Shown here piece by piece: positions 43,357 to 52,008 of a DNA stretch of 64,000 nt. This stretch comes from an uncultured Blautia sp. (GTDB lineage Bacteria > Bacillota > Clostridia > Lachnospirales > Lachnospiraceae). Below the pieces are notes generated by a model. It was given only the letters and a program-made list of their open reading frames with translations, ran no database searches and was not told the origin of the DNA. Location: positions 30,027-94,026 of the forward strand of contig NZ_CANTKB010000015.1 of the NCBI RefSeq assembly GCF_947654165.1, in the 5' to 3' direction. The position numbers and the translations under genes are program-made. Position 1 is the stretch's first letter, and every line of letters starts with the position of its first letter.

Positions 43357-44526
43357 TTAACCTCTTGTTTTCTTTAATAACTGATTAATCTTAGATGTGG
43401 TACTGCGTACTTTTTCAACAGATAAATCGTGATTTAAAATATCCATAATACTTGCCAGATATTTGCTCATATCTGCTTCCAGATAATATGGACGGGTCAA
43501 TAATTCCGGGTTTCTATAATTTAAGTTTGTAGTAATGACACGGTGGATATATCCTTTTTCGTAGTATTCATCAAACTTTTCTAAACCATCTGTGAACAGT
43601 CCGAATGTAGTGCAGACAAGAACACGTTTTGCTTTCCTGTCTTTTAATTTTTTGGCTACATCCAACATGCTTTCCCCTGAGGAAATCATATCATCGATTA
43701 CGATTACATCTTTTCCTTCTACAGAATCTCCTAAAAATTCGTGAGCGACAATGGGGTTTCTTCCGTTTACTACAGTAGAGTAATCACGGCGTTTATAGAA
43801 CATACCCATATCCACCCCAAGAATATTAGAGAAATAAACAGCTCTTTGCATAGCACCTTCATCTGGGCTGATGATCATCAGATGCTCATTATCTATTTTG
43901 AAATCTTCTACAGAAGTGCAGAGAGTTTTCAAGAACTGATAAGTAGGCATAAAATTATCAAAGCCAGATAATGGAATGGCATTCTGCATTCTCGGGTCAT
44001 GAGCATCAAAGGTAATGATATTTGAGACACCCATGTGAACCAGTTCCTGCAGAGCAAGAGCACAGTCCAGAGATTCTCTTTTGCTTCGCTTATGCTGACG
44101 GCTTTCGTACAAAAATGGCATGATCACATTGATTCTGTGAGCTTTGCCGGCAGCAGTAGCAATGATTCGTTTCAAATCCTGATAGTGATCATCTGGTGAC
44201 ATGTGATTCTCATAACCGCACATATTATATGTGAGACTGTGATTGCATACGTCAACCATGACATACATGTCAGTACCTCGGATGGATTCGTTGATAACTC
44301 CTTTGGCCTCTCCTGAGCCAAAACGAGGACAATTGCATTCAATCAAAAAAGTATCTTCAGCGTATCCTCTCAAGTTCAGTCCGGATTGATTGTGAGAATT
44401 TAATTCCTTTCTGAACTGTACCAGATGTGCATCTACCTGTGAAGCTAACTGGGAGCAGCTTTTTAACGCTGCAATCTTAATCGGAGCTACTGGAATGGAC
44501 TTTTCCAGTAAACTGATATTGACCAT
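43357..44526 (-). CDS. prs: ribose-phosphate pyrophosphokinase, long form
   Basis: Makes PRPP from ribose 5-phosphate and ATP. 389 residues, longer than the usual 310-320, with extra N-terminal residues before the first domain. Motifs: PFLYESRQHKRSKRESLDCALALQEL (catalytic region), DAHDPRMQNAIP, ISPDEGAMQRAV, and the PRPP loop VIVIDDMISSGESMLDVAKKL. The start at 44526 follows GGAGG on this strand; an upstream ATG at 44538 overlaps that site and is rejected. It has its own promoter and faces eutH. Confidence 0.93.
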   Translation of the reverse strand: MVNISLLEKSIPVAPIKIAALKSCSQLASQVDAHLVQFRKELNSHNQSGLNLRGYAEDTFLIECNCPRFGSGEAKGVINESIRGTDMYVMVDVCNHSLTYNMCGYENHMSPDDHYQDLKRIIATAAGKAHRINVIMPFLYESRQHKRSKRESLDCALALQELVHMGVSNIITFDAHDPRMQNAIPLSGFDNFMPTYQFLKTLCTSVEDFKIDNEHLMIISPDEGAMQRAVYFSNILGVDMGMFYKRRDYSTVVNGRNPIVAHEFLGDSVEGKDVIVIDDMISSGESMLDVAKKLKDRKAKRVLVCTTFGLFTDGLEKFDEYYEKGYIHRVITTNLNYRNPELLTRPYYLEADMSKYLASIMDILNHDLSVEKVRSTTSKINQLLKKTRG

Positions 44527-44580
44527 AATAACCTCCATAAATAACGTTTTTTGACATAAAAATACATATAGTACACATAA

Positions 44581-44610
44581 GTTATAACATTCGACAGACA
44601 GGGAAGTCAA
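44581..44610 (-). promoter_or_regulatory. Promoter for prs
   Basis: Minus strand: TTGACT (44610-44605) and TATAAC (44586-44581), spacer 18. Confidence 0.65.
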
Positions 44611-44618
44611 GGAAATTA

Positions 44619-44647
44619 TTGCATTTTTCCGGTAATATTGGTATTAT
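44619..44647 (+). promoter_or_regulatory. Promoter for the DUF512-der operon
   Basis: TTGCAT at 44619-44624 and TATTAT at 44642-44647, spacer 17. It diverges from the prs promoter, only nine bases apart. Confidence 0.6.
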
Positions 44648-44679
44648 AAAAATTAACGGGCATTTACAGGAGGGATACC

Positions 44680-46062
44680 ATGAACCATTGCCGACATAAA
44701 ATCAGCCAGGTAAAAGAGGGAAGTATTGCCTGGGAAATGGAAATAGAACCGGGAGATGAGCTGCTTTCCATCAATGGAGAAACCATTGAGGATGTGTTTG
44801 ATTATCATTATCTGGTAAATGATGAATATATAGAACTTTTAATTCGAAAGCCTGATGGGGAAGAGTGGGAGCTGGAGATTGAAAAGGAGTCCGAGGAAGA
44901 TCTGGGACTGGAATTTGAGAACAGCCTGATGGATGAATACCGTTCCTGCAGGAATCATTGTGTATTTTGTTTTATTGATCAGATGCCTCCGGGTATGAGA
45001 GAGACACTTTATTTTAAAGATGATGATTCCAGACTGTCGTTTCTCCAGGGGAATTATGTCACACTGACCAATATGAGCGACCATGACATAGACAGAATCA
45101 TTCACTATCATCTGGCACCCATCAATATCTCATTTCAGACAACTAATCCGAAGCTGCGTTGTGAGATGCTTCATAATCGTTTTGCCGGGGATATTTTCCC
45201 GAAAGTGCAGAGGCTGTACGAAGCAGGGATTGAGATGAACGGGCAGATTGTCCTTTGTAAAGGACTTAATGATCAGGAAGAATTGGAAAGAAGTATTTCT
45301 GATTTGACAAAATATCTTCCATATTTGAAAAGTGTATCCGTTGTTCCGGTGGGATTAAGTAAATACCGGGAAGGACTGTATCCTCTTGTTCCATTTACCA
45401 AAGAGGATGCACAGCAGGTGATAGATACGATAGAAGCGTGGCAAAAGAAGCTGTTCCCACAATATGGGCTTCATTTTGTACATGCCAGTGATGAATGGTA
45501 TCTGCTTGCCAAAAGAGAATTGCCGGAAGAAAGCCGTTATGATGGATATCTGCAGTTGGAAAATGGAGTAGGAATGCTTCGGCTTTTGAAAGAAGAAATC
45601 TGTGCAGAACTGGAAAAACACAAGGGTGATGAGAGAAAACGAAAGATATCCTTTGCCACAGGGCGTCTGGCATACCCATATATTCAGAGCTATGCAGCTC
45701 AGATTCAGGAGAAATATCCAAATCTGGAAATTCTGGGATATGAGATCCGCAATGATTTTTTCGGAGAGAGGATTACGGTTTCCGGTTTGTTGACAGGTCA
45801 GGATCTTCTGGAACAATTGAAAGAAAAAGACTTGGGAGAATGCCTGTTGCTGCCTTGTAATCTGCTGAGAAGCGGCGAAGATGTTTTTTTGGATGATATA
45901 AGAGTAAAGGAATTAGAAAACCAGTTCCAAACACCGATCAGAATCGTGGAAGAAGACGGTGCAGACTTTGTGGCTGCGGTTCTTGAAAGGGATACGGAAC
46001 CAACACATAAAAGGAGACAAATGTATGAGCAAACCGATTGTAGCAATAGTTGGAAGGCCTAA
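44680..46062 (+). CDS. DUF512 protein: PDZ-like plus radical-SAM-like
   Basis: 460 residues. Residues 1-75 are PDZ-like ([21 protein letters not shown]). [14 protein letters not shown] near residue 89 has CX3CX2C spacing, the radical SAM cluster motif, and is followed by the DUF512 region ([25 protein letters not shown]). The substrate is unknown. The C-terminus runs 38 bases into der. This gene is the regular neighbour of der in Clostridia, which hints at a role around ribosome assembly or cell-envelope growth, but no function is established. Confidence 0.9.
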   Translation: MNHCRHKISQVKEGSIAWEMEIEPGDELLSINGETIEDVFDYHYLVNDEYIELLIRKPDGEEWELEIEKESEEDLGLEFENSLMDEYRSCRNHCVFCFIDQMPPGMRETLYFKDDDSRLSFLQGNYVTLTNMSDHDIDRIIHYHLAPINISFQTTNPKLRCEMLHNRFAGDIFPKVQRLYEAGIEMNGQIVLCKGLNDQEELERSISDLTKYLPYLKSVSVVPVGLSKYREGLYPLVPFTKEDAQQVIDTIEAWQKKLFPQYGLHFVHASDEWYLLAKRELPEESRYDGYLQLENGVGMLRLLKEEICAELEKHKGDERKRKISFATGRLAYPYIQSYAAQIQEKYPNLEILGYEIRNDFFGERITVSGLLTGQDLLEQLKEKDLGECLLLPCNLLRSGEDVFLDDIRVKELENQFQTPIRIVEEDGADFVAAVLERDTEPTHKRRQMYEQTDCSNSWKA

Positions 46063-47353
46063 TGTAGGAAAATCAACACTCTTTAATGCACTGGCAGGAG
46101 AGAAGATTTCTATCGTAAAGGATACCCCGGGAGTGACCAGAGACAGAATTTATGCGGAAGTAACCTGGCTGGATAAAACCTTTACCATGATCGATACCGG
46201 CGGTATCGAACCGGAAAGTAAAGATATTATTCTTTCTCAGATGAGAGAACAGGCACAGATAGCCATTGATACTGCAGATGTGATCATTTTTATGACGGAT
46301 GTAAAACAGGGGCTTGTAGATGCGGATTCTAAGGTGGCAGACATGCTCAGAAGAAGCAATAAACCGGTTATTCTTGTAGTGAACAAGGTGGACAGCTTCC
46401 AGAAGTATATGCTGGATACCTACGAATTTTATAATCTTGGTATCGGAGAGCCCATTCCTATTTCTGCTGCTTCCATGCTTGGGCTTGGGGATATGTTGGA
46501 TAAAGTAATAGAACATTTTCCTCACCACGAAGGGGAAGAAGAGGAAGATGATATTCCAAAGATTGCTGTTGTGGGAAAACCGAATGTAGGGAAATCTTCT
46601 CTGATCAATAAAATTGTGGGAGAAGACCGTGTGATTGTCTCTGATATTGCAGGTACGACCAGAGATGCCATTGATACAAAAGTTGTTTATCAGGGAAAAA
46701 AATATACCTTTATCGATACAGCCGGTCTTCGGAGAAAAAATAAAATCAAAGAAGAGCTGGAGCGGTACAGTATTATTCGTACAGTGACGGCAGTAGAACG
46801 TGCCGATGTAGTGGTGATGATGATTGATGCGACAGAGGGTGTTACTGAGCAGGATGCAAAGATCGCCGGCATTGCCCATGACCGGGGAAAAGGAATTGTT
46901 ATTGCAGTAAATAAATGGGATGCAATTGAAAAAAATGACAAGACCATTTATAAGTTTACAAACAAAATCCGTGAAACACTTTCTTATATGCCATATGCAG
47001 AAATCATGTTTGTCTCAGCCCAGACAGGACAGAGGATTCCAAAACTGTTTGAGACTATTGATATGGTACTGGAAAATCAGACTCTGCGTATCCAGACTGG
47101 TGTACTGAACGAGATTATTACAGAGGCGATTGCCATGCAGCAGCCGCCGTCTGACAAGGGAAAACGTCTGAAGATTTTCTACACCACACAGGTATCTGTG
47201 AAACCGCCTACCTTTGTTATTTTTGTCAATGACAAAGAATTGATGCATTTTTCATATGTTCGATATCTGGAGAATAAGATCAGAGAGGCGTTTGGATTCA
47301 AAGGAACTTCCCTGAAATTTATTGTAAGGGAAAGGAAAGAAGGGGAAAAGTAA
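46025..47353 (+). CDS. der: ribosome biogenesis GTPase Der (EngA)
   Basis: 442 residues with two tandem GTPase domains: [12 protein letters not shown] near 10 and [12 protein letters not shown] near 185, each with DTPG/DTAG and NKxD (NKVD, NKWD). A C-terminal KH-like domain follows (residues 350-440). It acts in 50S assembly. The start at 46025 follows AAGGAGA and lies within the DUF512 gene, giving a 38-base overlap. Confidence 0.97.
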   Translation: MSKPIVAIVGRPNVGKSTLFNALAGEKISIVKDTPGVTRDRIYAEVTWLDKTFTMIDTGGIEPESKDIILSQMREQAQIAIDTADVIIFMTDVKQGLVDADSKVADMLRRSNKPVILVVNKVDSFQKYMLDTYEFYNLGIGEPIPISAASMLGLGDMLDKVIEHFPHHEGEEEEDDIPKIAVVGKPNVGKSSLINKIVGEDRVIVSDIAGTTRDAIDTKVVYQGKKYTFIDTAGLRRKNKIKEELERYSIIRTVTAVERADVVVMMIDATEGVTEQDAKIAGIAHDRGKGIVIAVNKWDAIEKNDKTIYKFTNKIRETLSYMPYAEIMFVSAQTGQRIPKLFETIDMVLENQTLRIQTGVLNEIITEAIAMQQPPSDKGKRLKIFYTTQVSVKPPTFVIFVNDKELMHFSYVRYLENKIREAFGFKGTSLKFIVRERKEGEK

Positions 47354-47355
47354 TT

Positions 47356-48000
47356 ATGTTACCACGTATCATCTGTCTGGCAGTGGGCTATGTGTGCGGA
47401 CTGTTTCAGACATCCTATATTTATGGAAAGAAAAACGGGATTGATATCCGGGAGCACGGTAGCGGAAATGCGGGAACGACCAATGCCCTGCGAACCCTGG
47501 GAAAAAAAGCCGGAGCATTGACACTTCTTGGGGATTGCTTAAAATGTGTCCTGGCAGTTGTGATCGCAAGGCTTCTTTTTGGATCTCACCAGGGGAATGA
47601 CCTTCTGGCACTGGAATTGTACGCAGGTGCCGGATGTGTTCTGGGACATAATTTTCCTTTTTATCTGAAATTTAAAGGTGGAAAAGGGGTGGCTGCTTCT
47701 GTAGGACTTCTTCTGGCTTTTGATATCAGGATTTTTCCGATTTGTGCCGTGATGTTTTTTGGGACATTTTTTCTGACTCATTATGTATCGCTCAGTTCCT
47801 TGCTGGCATACCTTGGATTCTTTGTTTCTATTGTGATTTTTGGACAGACAGGAATGCTGGACTGTACACAGCCGGTTCTTTTTGAGGTCTATGCACTTTC
47901 GGCAGCATTGACTGTATTGGCATACTGGAGGCACAGACAAAATCTTGTGCGTCTGATACATGGAAATGAAAATAAGATATTTCTGGGGAAAAAGAGGTAA
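47356..48000 (+). CDS. plsY: glycerol-3-phosphate acyltransferase PlsY
   Basis: Transfers acyl from acyl phosphate (made by PlsX, 21434) to glycerol 3-phosphate. 214 residues, about five to seven membrane helices. Three family motifs are visible: GSGNAGTTNALRTLGKKAG near 35, GHNFPFYLKFKGGKGVA near 97, and the SLSSL region near 137. It starts 2 bases after der and 5 before gpsA, which supplies its substrate. Confidence 0.96.
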   Translation: MLPRIICLAVGYVCGLFQTSYIYGKKNGIDIREHGSGNAGTTNALRTLGKKAGALTLLGDCLKCVLAVVIARLLFGSHQGNDLLALELYAGAGCVLGHNFPFYLKFKGGKGVAASVGLLLAFDIRIFPICAVMFFGTFFLTHYVSLSSLLAYLGFFVSIVIFGQTGMLDCTQPVLFEVYALSAALTVLAYWRHRQNLVRLIHGNENKIFLGKKR

Positions 48001-48005
48001 AGAAA

Positions 48006-49016
48006 ATGGCAAAGGTAAGTGTAATTGGTGCGGGAAGCTGGGGCACTGCCCTGGCCATCCTTCTTACAGGGAATGGTCATGAGACCATACTCTGGTCTCA
48101 CAGAGAGAGTCAGGCTTTGGAACTTTCCGAAACAAGGGAGCATAAGGCGAAACTTCCGGGAGTGAAACTTCCGGAAAGGCTGGAAATTACTGCTGATTTG
48201 AAAAAAGCTGCTGTGGGCAGAGATGTACTGGTACTGGCGGTTCCGTCTGTGGCAGTGAGAGAAACAGCAAAAAAACTCCGGTCCTATGTGTCTTGCGGAC
48301 AACTGATCGTAAATGTTGCAAAGGGGATTGAAGCCCATACGCTCACGACACTGACCGATATGATTGAAGAGGAGATACCAGGTGTACATGCCTGTGTCCT
48401 GTCCGGTCCGAGTCATGCAGAAGAAGTGAGCAGGGGTCTTCCTACTACCTGTGTGGTTGGGGCGAAGGATAAGGTGACAGCAGAGTATCTTCAGAATATA
48501 TTTATGAGCCCGGTATTTCGAGTATATATCAGTCCGGATATTTTAGGGATTGAGTTGGGCGGAGCACTGAAAAATGTCATTGCACTTGCAGCAGGAACTG
48601 CAGATGGACTTGGTTATGGAGATAATACCAAAGCGGCTTTAATCACCAGGGGAATCACAGAGATTGTCCGTCTGGGCGTTGCTATGGGTGCAAGGGCTGA
48701 GACTTTTTACGGTTTATCAGGAATTGGGGATTTGATCGTTACCTGTGCCAGTAAACACAGCCGCAACAGGAAAGCAGGGTACCTTATGGGGCAGGGAAGA
48801 ACGATGGAGCAGGCAATGGCAGAAGTAAACATGGTGGTAGAAGGTGTGTATTCTGCAAAGGCCGGTCTGGAGCTGTCCGGAAAGTATCAGGTGGAAATGC
48901 CTATCGTTGAACAGGTGAACAGAGTGCTTTTTGACGGGAAAGATCCTGCGGAAGCAGTGAGAGAATTAATGGTCAGAGATAAAAAAATAGAATCCTGGGA
49001 CAGTTCCTGGAATTAG
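48006..49016 (+). CDS. gpsA: glycerol-3-phosphate dehydrogenase [NAD(P)+]
   Basis: Reduces dihydroxyacetone phosphate to glycerol 3-phosphate for PlsY. 336 residues. The dinucleotide loop VIGAGSWGTALA is at residues 5-16. VLSGPSHAEEVSRGLPT, GIELGGALKNVIALAAG (catalytic Lys) and SGIGDLIVTC are typical. It is the last gene of the DUF512-der-plsY-gpsA unit. Confidence 0.97.
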   Translation: MAKVSVIGAGSWGTALAILLTGNGHETILWSHRESQALELSETREHKAKLPGVKLPERLEITADLKKAAVGRDVLVLAVPSVAVRETAKKLRSYVSCGQLIVNVAKGIEAHTLTTLTDMIEEEIPGVHACVLSGPSHAEEVSRGLPTTCVVGAKDKVTAEYLQNIFMSPVFRVYISPDILGIELGGALKNVIALAAGTADGLGYGDNTKAALITRGITEIVRLGVAMGARAETFYGLSGIGDLIVTCASKHSRNRKAGYLMGQGRTMEQAMAEVNMVVEGVYSAKAGLELSGKYQVEMPIVEQVNRVLFDGKDPAEAVRELMVRDKKIESWDSSWN

Positions 49017-49036
49017 AGGATATTCAGGTGATAAAG

Positions 49037-49087
49037 ACAGTGGCAGCATCTTTCGATTTATAGTTGGAAAGATGCTGCCACTGTTTT
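49037..49087. terminator. Bidirectional terminator between gpsA and the aldo/keto reductase
   Basis: An 18-base perfect inverted repeat (49037-49054 and 49067-49084) with a 12-base loop, followed by TTTT on the plus strand. Confidence 0.9.
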
Positions 49088-49097
49088 GAGATATGAT

Positions 49098-49937
49098 TTA
49101 TTTTGAAATATAAGGAATCATATCTTCTGGAATCCCGGCGGTTCGGTGCTGAATATCCATGGCTGTAATAGCAGCCATTTCTTCTTCTGTAAGCATAAAA
49201 TCAAAAATCCGGCTGTTTTCTTCAATGCGTTCTTTATGTATGGATTTTGGAATCACGGAAATTCCTTGCTGTATCAGCCAACGAAGACCAACCTGTGCAG
49301 GTGTTTTCTGATGATTATTTCCGATTTCTGTCATGAGCGGGCTGTTCAGGTAAGCACCTCTTGCCAAAGGTGCATAAGCCTGGACTGCAATGTGATGCTC
49401 CTTACAGTAAGCCAAAAGCTGCGGATGATTGAAAAGTGGGTGGAATTCCACCTGATTGACTGCTGGAACAAGGTCGGTAGATTCCTTTAAAGTTTCCAGG
49501 TCCTGAATCGAGAAATTAGACACTCCGATGGATTTGATCCGTCCATCTGCCTGAAGACGTTCCATAGCTCTCCAGGTATCACAAAAACAGCCTGGTACAG
49601 GCCAGTGTATCAGATATAAATCCAGATAATCAAGACCAAGACGTTCCATGCTTCTGTTGAAGCTGTCTTCAATGTCACCGATACGCTGTGCAGTGTTCCA
49701 GAGCTTTGTGGTAATAAAGATTTGCTCTCTTGGTATTCCCAGAGATTTCAGCGCTTTTCCCACACCTGCTTCGTTTTTGTAAAAAGAAGCAGTGTCTATC
49801 AAGTGATAGCCGGAAGAAAATGCATCCCCAATCGCCTGTTTTAATTCAGCATCATCTGTAGTTTTGTAAACACCAAGCCCTAGCAGAGGCATTTCTCTTG
49901 TGTCGTTTAGTTGAATCACATGTTCGCCAAAAGACAT
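49098..49937 (-). CDS. aldo/keto reductase
   Basis: 279 residues, one TIM barrel of the AKR5-like group. The catalytic tetrad is visible: Asp and Tyr in LIDTASFYKNE, Lys in FITTKLW, His in DLYLIHWPVPG. The C-terminal NADPH site is IPKSIHKERIEENS. It reduces aldehydes or ketones; the substrate cannot be told. The start at 49937 has GGAGGG upstream on this strand. No operon partner. Confidence 0.95.
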   Translation of the reverse strand: MSFGEHVIQLNDTREMPLLGLGVYKTTDDAELKQAIGDAFSSGYHLIDTASFYKNEAGVGKALKSLGIPREQIFITTKLWNTAQRIGDIEDSFNRSMERLGLDYLDLYLIHWPVPGCFCDTWRAMERLQADGRIKSIGVSNFSIQDLETLKESTDLVPAVNQVEFHPLFNHPQLLAYCKEHHIAVQAYAPLARGAYLNSPLMTEIGNNHQKTPAQVGLRWLIQQGISVIPKSIHKERIEENSRIFDFMLTEEEMAAITAMDIQHRTAGIPEDMIPYISK

Positions 49938-50154
49938 AAAATTACCCTCCTTAATATGTCTCAATCAGTATAGCACGAAAATGTGAAAAATGTTAGTCAA
50001 AATTATTAAATATATCTTTTGTACAGGATTTATGAAAAAAAGTTTGTTTAAAAATATACAGAGTCTAAAGGAATACATGGCTTTTTGGTGTTTTGCACAA
50101 AAACACAATAAGATTCAGAAAAAAATATTTCAAATAATAATTTTATGAAGTAAA

Positions 50155-50280
50155 ATGATAATGTACAAAAGCAACAAAGAGACGAAAAAAGAAGCAGAAA
50201 TTATAGAAAAAATTCACGGTATGGACAAGGAAAAATACATAAAATATCTTGATAAAAGCATGAAAACCATGTATAATTAA
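50155..50280 (+). CDS. possible small protein (41 aa), weakly supported
   Basis: ATG at 50155 (or 50161) to TAA at 50280. The product is charged and helix-prone (KETKKEAEIIEKIHGMDKEKY). The ribosome binding site is poor (GAAG). The operon promoter (50249-50277) lies inside its 3' end, which argues either for a remnant or for chance. It lies in the otherwise empty 49938-50248 stretch, in which nothing else was seen. Confidence 0.25.
   Translation: MIMYKSNKETKKEAEIIEKIHGMDKEKYIKYLDKSMKTMYN
50249..50277 (+). promoter_or_regulatory. Likely main promoter of the CODH/ACS cluster
   Basis: TTGATA at 50249-50254 and TATAAT at 50272-50277, spacer 17, giving a start near 50284 and a 65-base leader before the His-rich gene. 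Confidence 0.7.
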
Positions 50281-50310
50281 GATAATTGATAAATTATTGT
50301 CATTCATTAT

Positions 50311-50331
50311 GCCCAAATAGCTAGGTTGGGC
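50311..50331 (+). promoter_or_regulatory. Leader hairpin before the His-rich gene
   Basis: GCCCAA (50311-50316) pairs with TTGGGC (50326-50331) around a nine-base loop in the 5' leader. Confidence 0.4.
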
Positions 50332-50348
50332 AAAGAAAGGATGGAAAT

Positions 50349-50675
50349 ATGCATTTAATTAAAGATGAAAATGGAAATGTAATTCCTCATGGAGGCGAAG
50401 GACATCATCATGACCATGACCATGCTCATGAACACTGCCAGGCATGTGGTGAGGGATGTGAGAAGAACTGTACAGATGAAGTAGTGGCACTGCTGAACTA
50501 TATGCTTTCTCATAACCAGCATCATGCTGAGGAATTAGACCAGATGGCTGAAAATCTGACAAAACTCGGAATGGAAGATGCAGCAAGAACCATTAAAGAA
50601 GGTGTGGCTGATTTCCAGAAAGGGAATATGCGTCTTGGATTGGCACTGACACTGGTAAAAGAACATTTGAAATAG
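50349..50675 (+). CDS. His-rich metal-binding protein, CooJ-like candidate nickel chaperone
   Basis: 108 residues. Residues 14-30 hold GGEGHHHDHDHAHEHC and are followed by CQACGEGCEKNC, so about nine His and four Cys fall within a short N-terminal span. The rest is helical (DEVVALLNYMLSHNQHHAEELDQMAENL). Layout is like CooJ of Rhodospirillum rubrum turned round: there the His-rich tail is C-terminal. It stands first in the CODH operon, followed by cooT, so nickel storage or delivery to CODH is a sound inference; zinc cannot be excluded. AGGATGG lies upstream. Confidence 0.75.
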   Translation: MHLIKDENGNVIPHGGEGHHHDHDHAHEHCQACGEGCEKNCTDEVVALLNYMLSHNQHHAEELDQMAENLTKLGMEDAARTIKEGVADFQKGNMRLGLALTLVKEHLK

Positions 50676-50697
50676 GCTTGTGAAGGAGGCTTGAATT

Positions 50698-50880
50698 ATG
50701 TGTCTTGCAACCGTACAGAAGGAAAGTGACAACACAGTGATCTGTAAGATGGTGAGCCGTATTGATGTGGATGGAGATCAGGTGATCCTCCGTGATATCA
50801 TGGGTGAAACAAAAGTGATCGAAGGAAAAATCCTGATGGTAGATCTTGCAAACAGTATTGTGAAGTTGGATTGTGAATAA
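50698..50880 (+). CDS. cooT: CooT family nickel-binding protein
   Basis: 60 residues, beginning MCLATV. Cys2 after the start Met is the nickel-site residue of CooT, and the pattern of short beta strands (VICKMVSRIDVDGDQVILRDIMG ... IEGKILMVDLANSIVKL) fits the small CooT fold, a dimer binding one Ni(II). It supports nickel insertion into CODH with CooC and CooJ in Rhodospirillum. AAGGAGGC precedes it. Confidence 0.88.
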   Translation: MCLATVQKESDNTVICKMVSRIDVDGDQVILRDIMGETKVIEGKILMVDLANSIVKLDCE

Positions 50881-50887
50881 GATTTTA

Positions 50888-50943
50888 AAGGCGAATGCCT
50901 TGAAATAATAATGTTATGCGAAGGCAGGGGGTGGTTTCGCATA
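50888..50943 (+). promoter_or_regulatory. Hairpins between cooT and cooC
   Basis: AAGGC/GCCTT (50888-50901) then TATGCGAA (50915-50922) with TTCGCATA (50936-50943) around the G-rich loop GGCAGGGGGTGGT. The sequence GGCAGGG recurs at 50944-50950. No T-run, so not a plain terminator. Confidence 0.45.
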
Positions 50944-51036
50944 GGCAGGGATCTTGCAGCAGAAGTTTTTTGGAAAGGTCTTTGCATTGTGTATTGGGAA
51001 AAGAAAAGTACTATAATTGATTAGGAGGTGCCCTTC

Positions 51037-51807
51037 ATGGCACATGTAATTGCGGTCGCTGGAAAAGGCGGCGTTGGAAAGACAACATTGACTGGATTGA
51101 TCATCCAGTATCTTGGTGAAAAGGGCAAGGGTCCTATTCTTGCAGTTGACGCAGATGCGAACTCAAATCTGAATGAAGTGCTGGGTGTTAAGGTAGAATC
51201 CACACTGGGCGAAGTCCGTGAAGAGGTTGCCAGGTCTGAAATGGCCAAAGATAATCCGATTCCGGCAGGAATGACCAAGGCTGATTATATGGAGTTTAAG
51301 TTTGATGATGCTTTGGTGGAGGATGATAAGTTTGATCTTCTGGTTATGGGACGTACACAGGGAAAAGGCTGTTATTGCTTTGTGAATGGTCTTCTGCAGG
51401 CTCAGCTCCAGAGATTAGAAAGAAATTATCCGTATATTATTGTAGATAATGAAGCTGGTATGGAACATATCAGCAGAGGCGTGCTTCCGAGCATGCAGAC
51501 AGCGATTCTTGTCAGTGACTGCTCCAGAAGAGGTGTGCAGGCAGTTGGACGAATCGCAGAGTTGATCAAGGAATGCGATATGCATCCGAAACAGGTAGGC
51601 CTGATTATCAATCGTGCTCCGGGTGGAGTGCTGAATAAGGGAACAAAGGAAGAAATCGAGAAACAGGGACTTCATCTGCTTGGGGTAGTTCCCCAGGATG
51701 AGACAGTTTTTGAGTATGACTGTGACGGTACACCTACGATTCAGCTTCCGGAAGACTCCCCGGTAAAAAAAGCAATCCGTGAGATTGTAGATAATTTAGG
51801 CTTATAA
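51037..51807 (+). CDS. cooC: CODH nickel-insertion ATPase CooC (AcsF-like)
   Basis: 256 residues from the ATG at 51037; AGGAGGTG at 51023-51030 is its ribosome binding site, so the GTG at 51028 is not the start. MinD-like P-loop with the deviant Walker A AGKGGVGKTTL at residues 8-18, and the CooC metal motif Cys112-Tyr-Cys114, equal in numbering to the CXC of Carboxydothermus CooC1. It dimerises on ATP and loads Ni(II) for the C-cluster of CODH. Codon use is ordinary, unlike the catalytic genes that follow. Confidence 0.95.
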   Translation: MAHVIAVAGKGGVGKTTLTGLIIQYLGEKGKGPILAVDADANSNLNEVLGVKVESTLGEVREEVARSEMAKDNPIPAGMTKADYMEFKFDDALVEDDKFDLLVMGRTQGKGCYCFVNGLLQAQLQRLERNYPYIIVDNEAGMEHISRGVLPSMQTAILVSDCSRRGVQAVGRIAELIKECDMHPKQVGLIINRAPGGVLNKGTKEEIEKQGLHLLGVVPQDETVFEYDCDGTPTIQLPEDSPVKKAIREIVDNLGL

Positions 51808-51820
51808 AGCGTAAGCTTTT

Positions 51821-51893
51821 CCTCTTTGCCAGGTGTTCTGTTACCTTGCATCACAAGAAAGGAAATGGTTCTTAAGGGCAAAGAGGCTTTTTT
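51821..51893 (+). terminator. Attenuator or terminator between cooC and acsA
   Basis: CCTCTTTGCC (51821-51830) pairs perfectly with GGCAAAGAGG (51877-51886) across a 46-base loop, then CTTTTTT. It would stop or reduce transcripts from the first promoter before acsA. Confidence 0.7.
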
Positions 51894-51907
51894 ATAAAGC
51901 TTTATAA

Positions 51908-51968
51908 CCCCCGGGGGCGGATAAGGAAATGGGGGAATGCCCCGAAAAATATGAAGTGTGCCGACTTC
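51908..51968 (+). promoter_or_regulatory. GC-rich structured leader ahead of acsA
   Basis: CCCCCGGGGG palindrome (51908-51917), GGGGC/GCCCC (51914-51918 and 51939-51943), then GAAGT/ACTTC (51953-51968). No promoter hexamers are recognised. AAAGGAGGA precedes the acsA ATG. Confidence 0.4.
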
Positions 51969-52008
51969 AAAAAAATGAATAAGAGGCGATAGTAAAAGGA
52001 GGATATTC

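Noticed and set aside
46073..46879. 268-residue minus-strand frame opposite der
   Set aside because: Same shadow pattern; der is unmistakable on the plus strand.
51012..51017. TATAAT just before cooC as a promoter
   Set aside because: Transcription would begin at or inside the ribosome binding site (51023-51030), and no -35 with proper spacing exists.
51821..51893. Long-loop stem before acsA as a known riboswitch
   Set aside because: No conserved core of a riboswitch class I know could be matched; only the terminator stem is supported.
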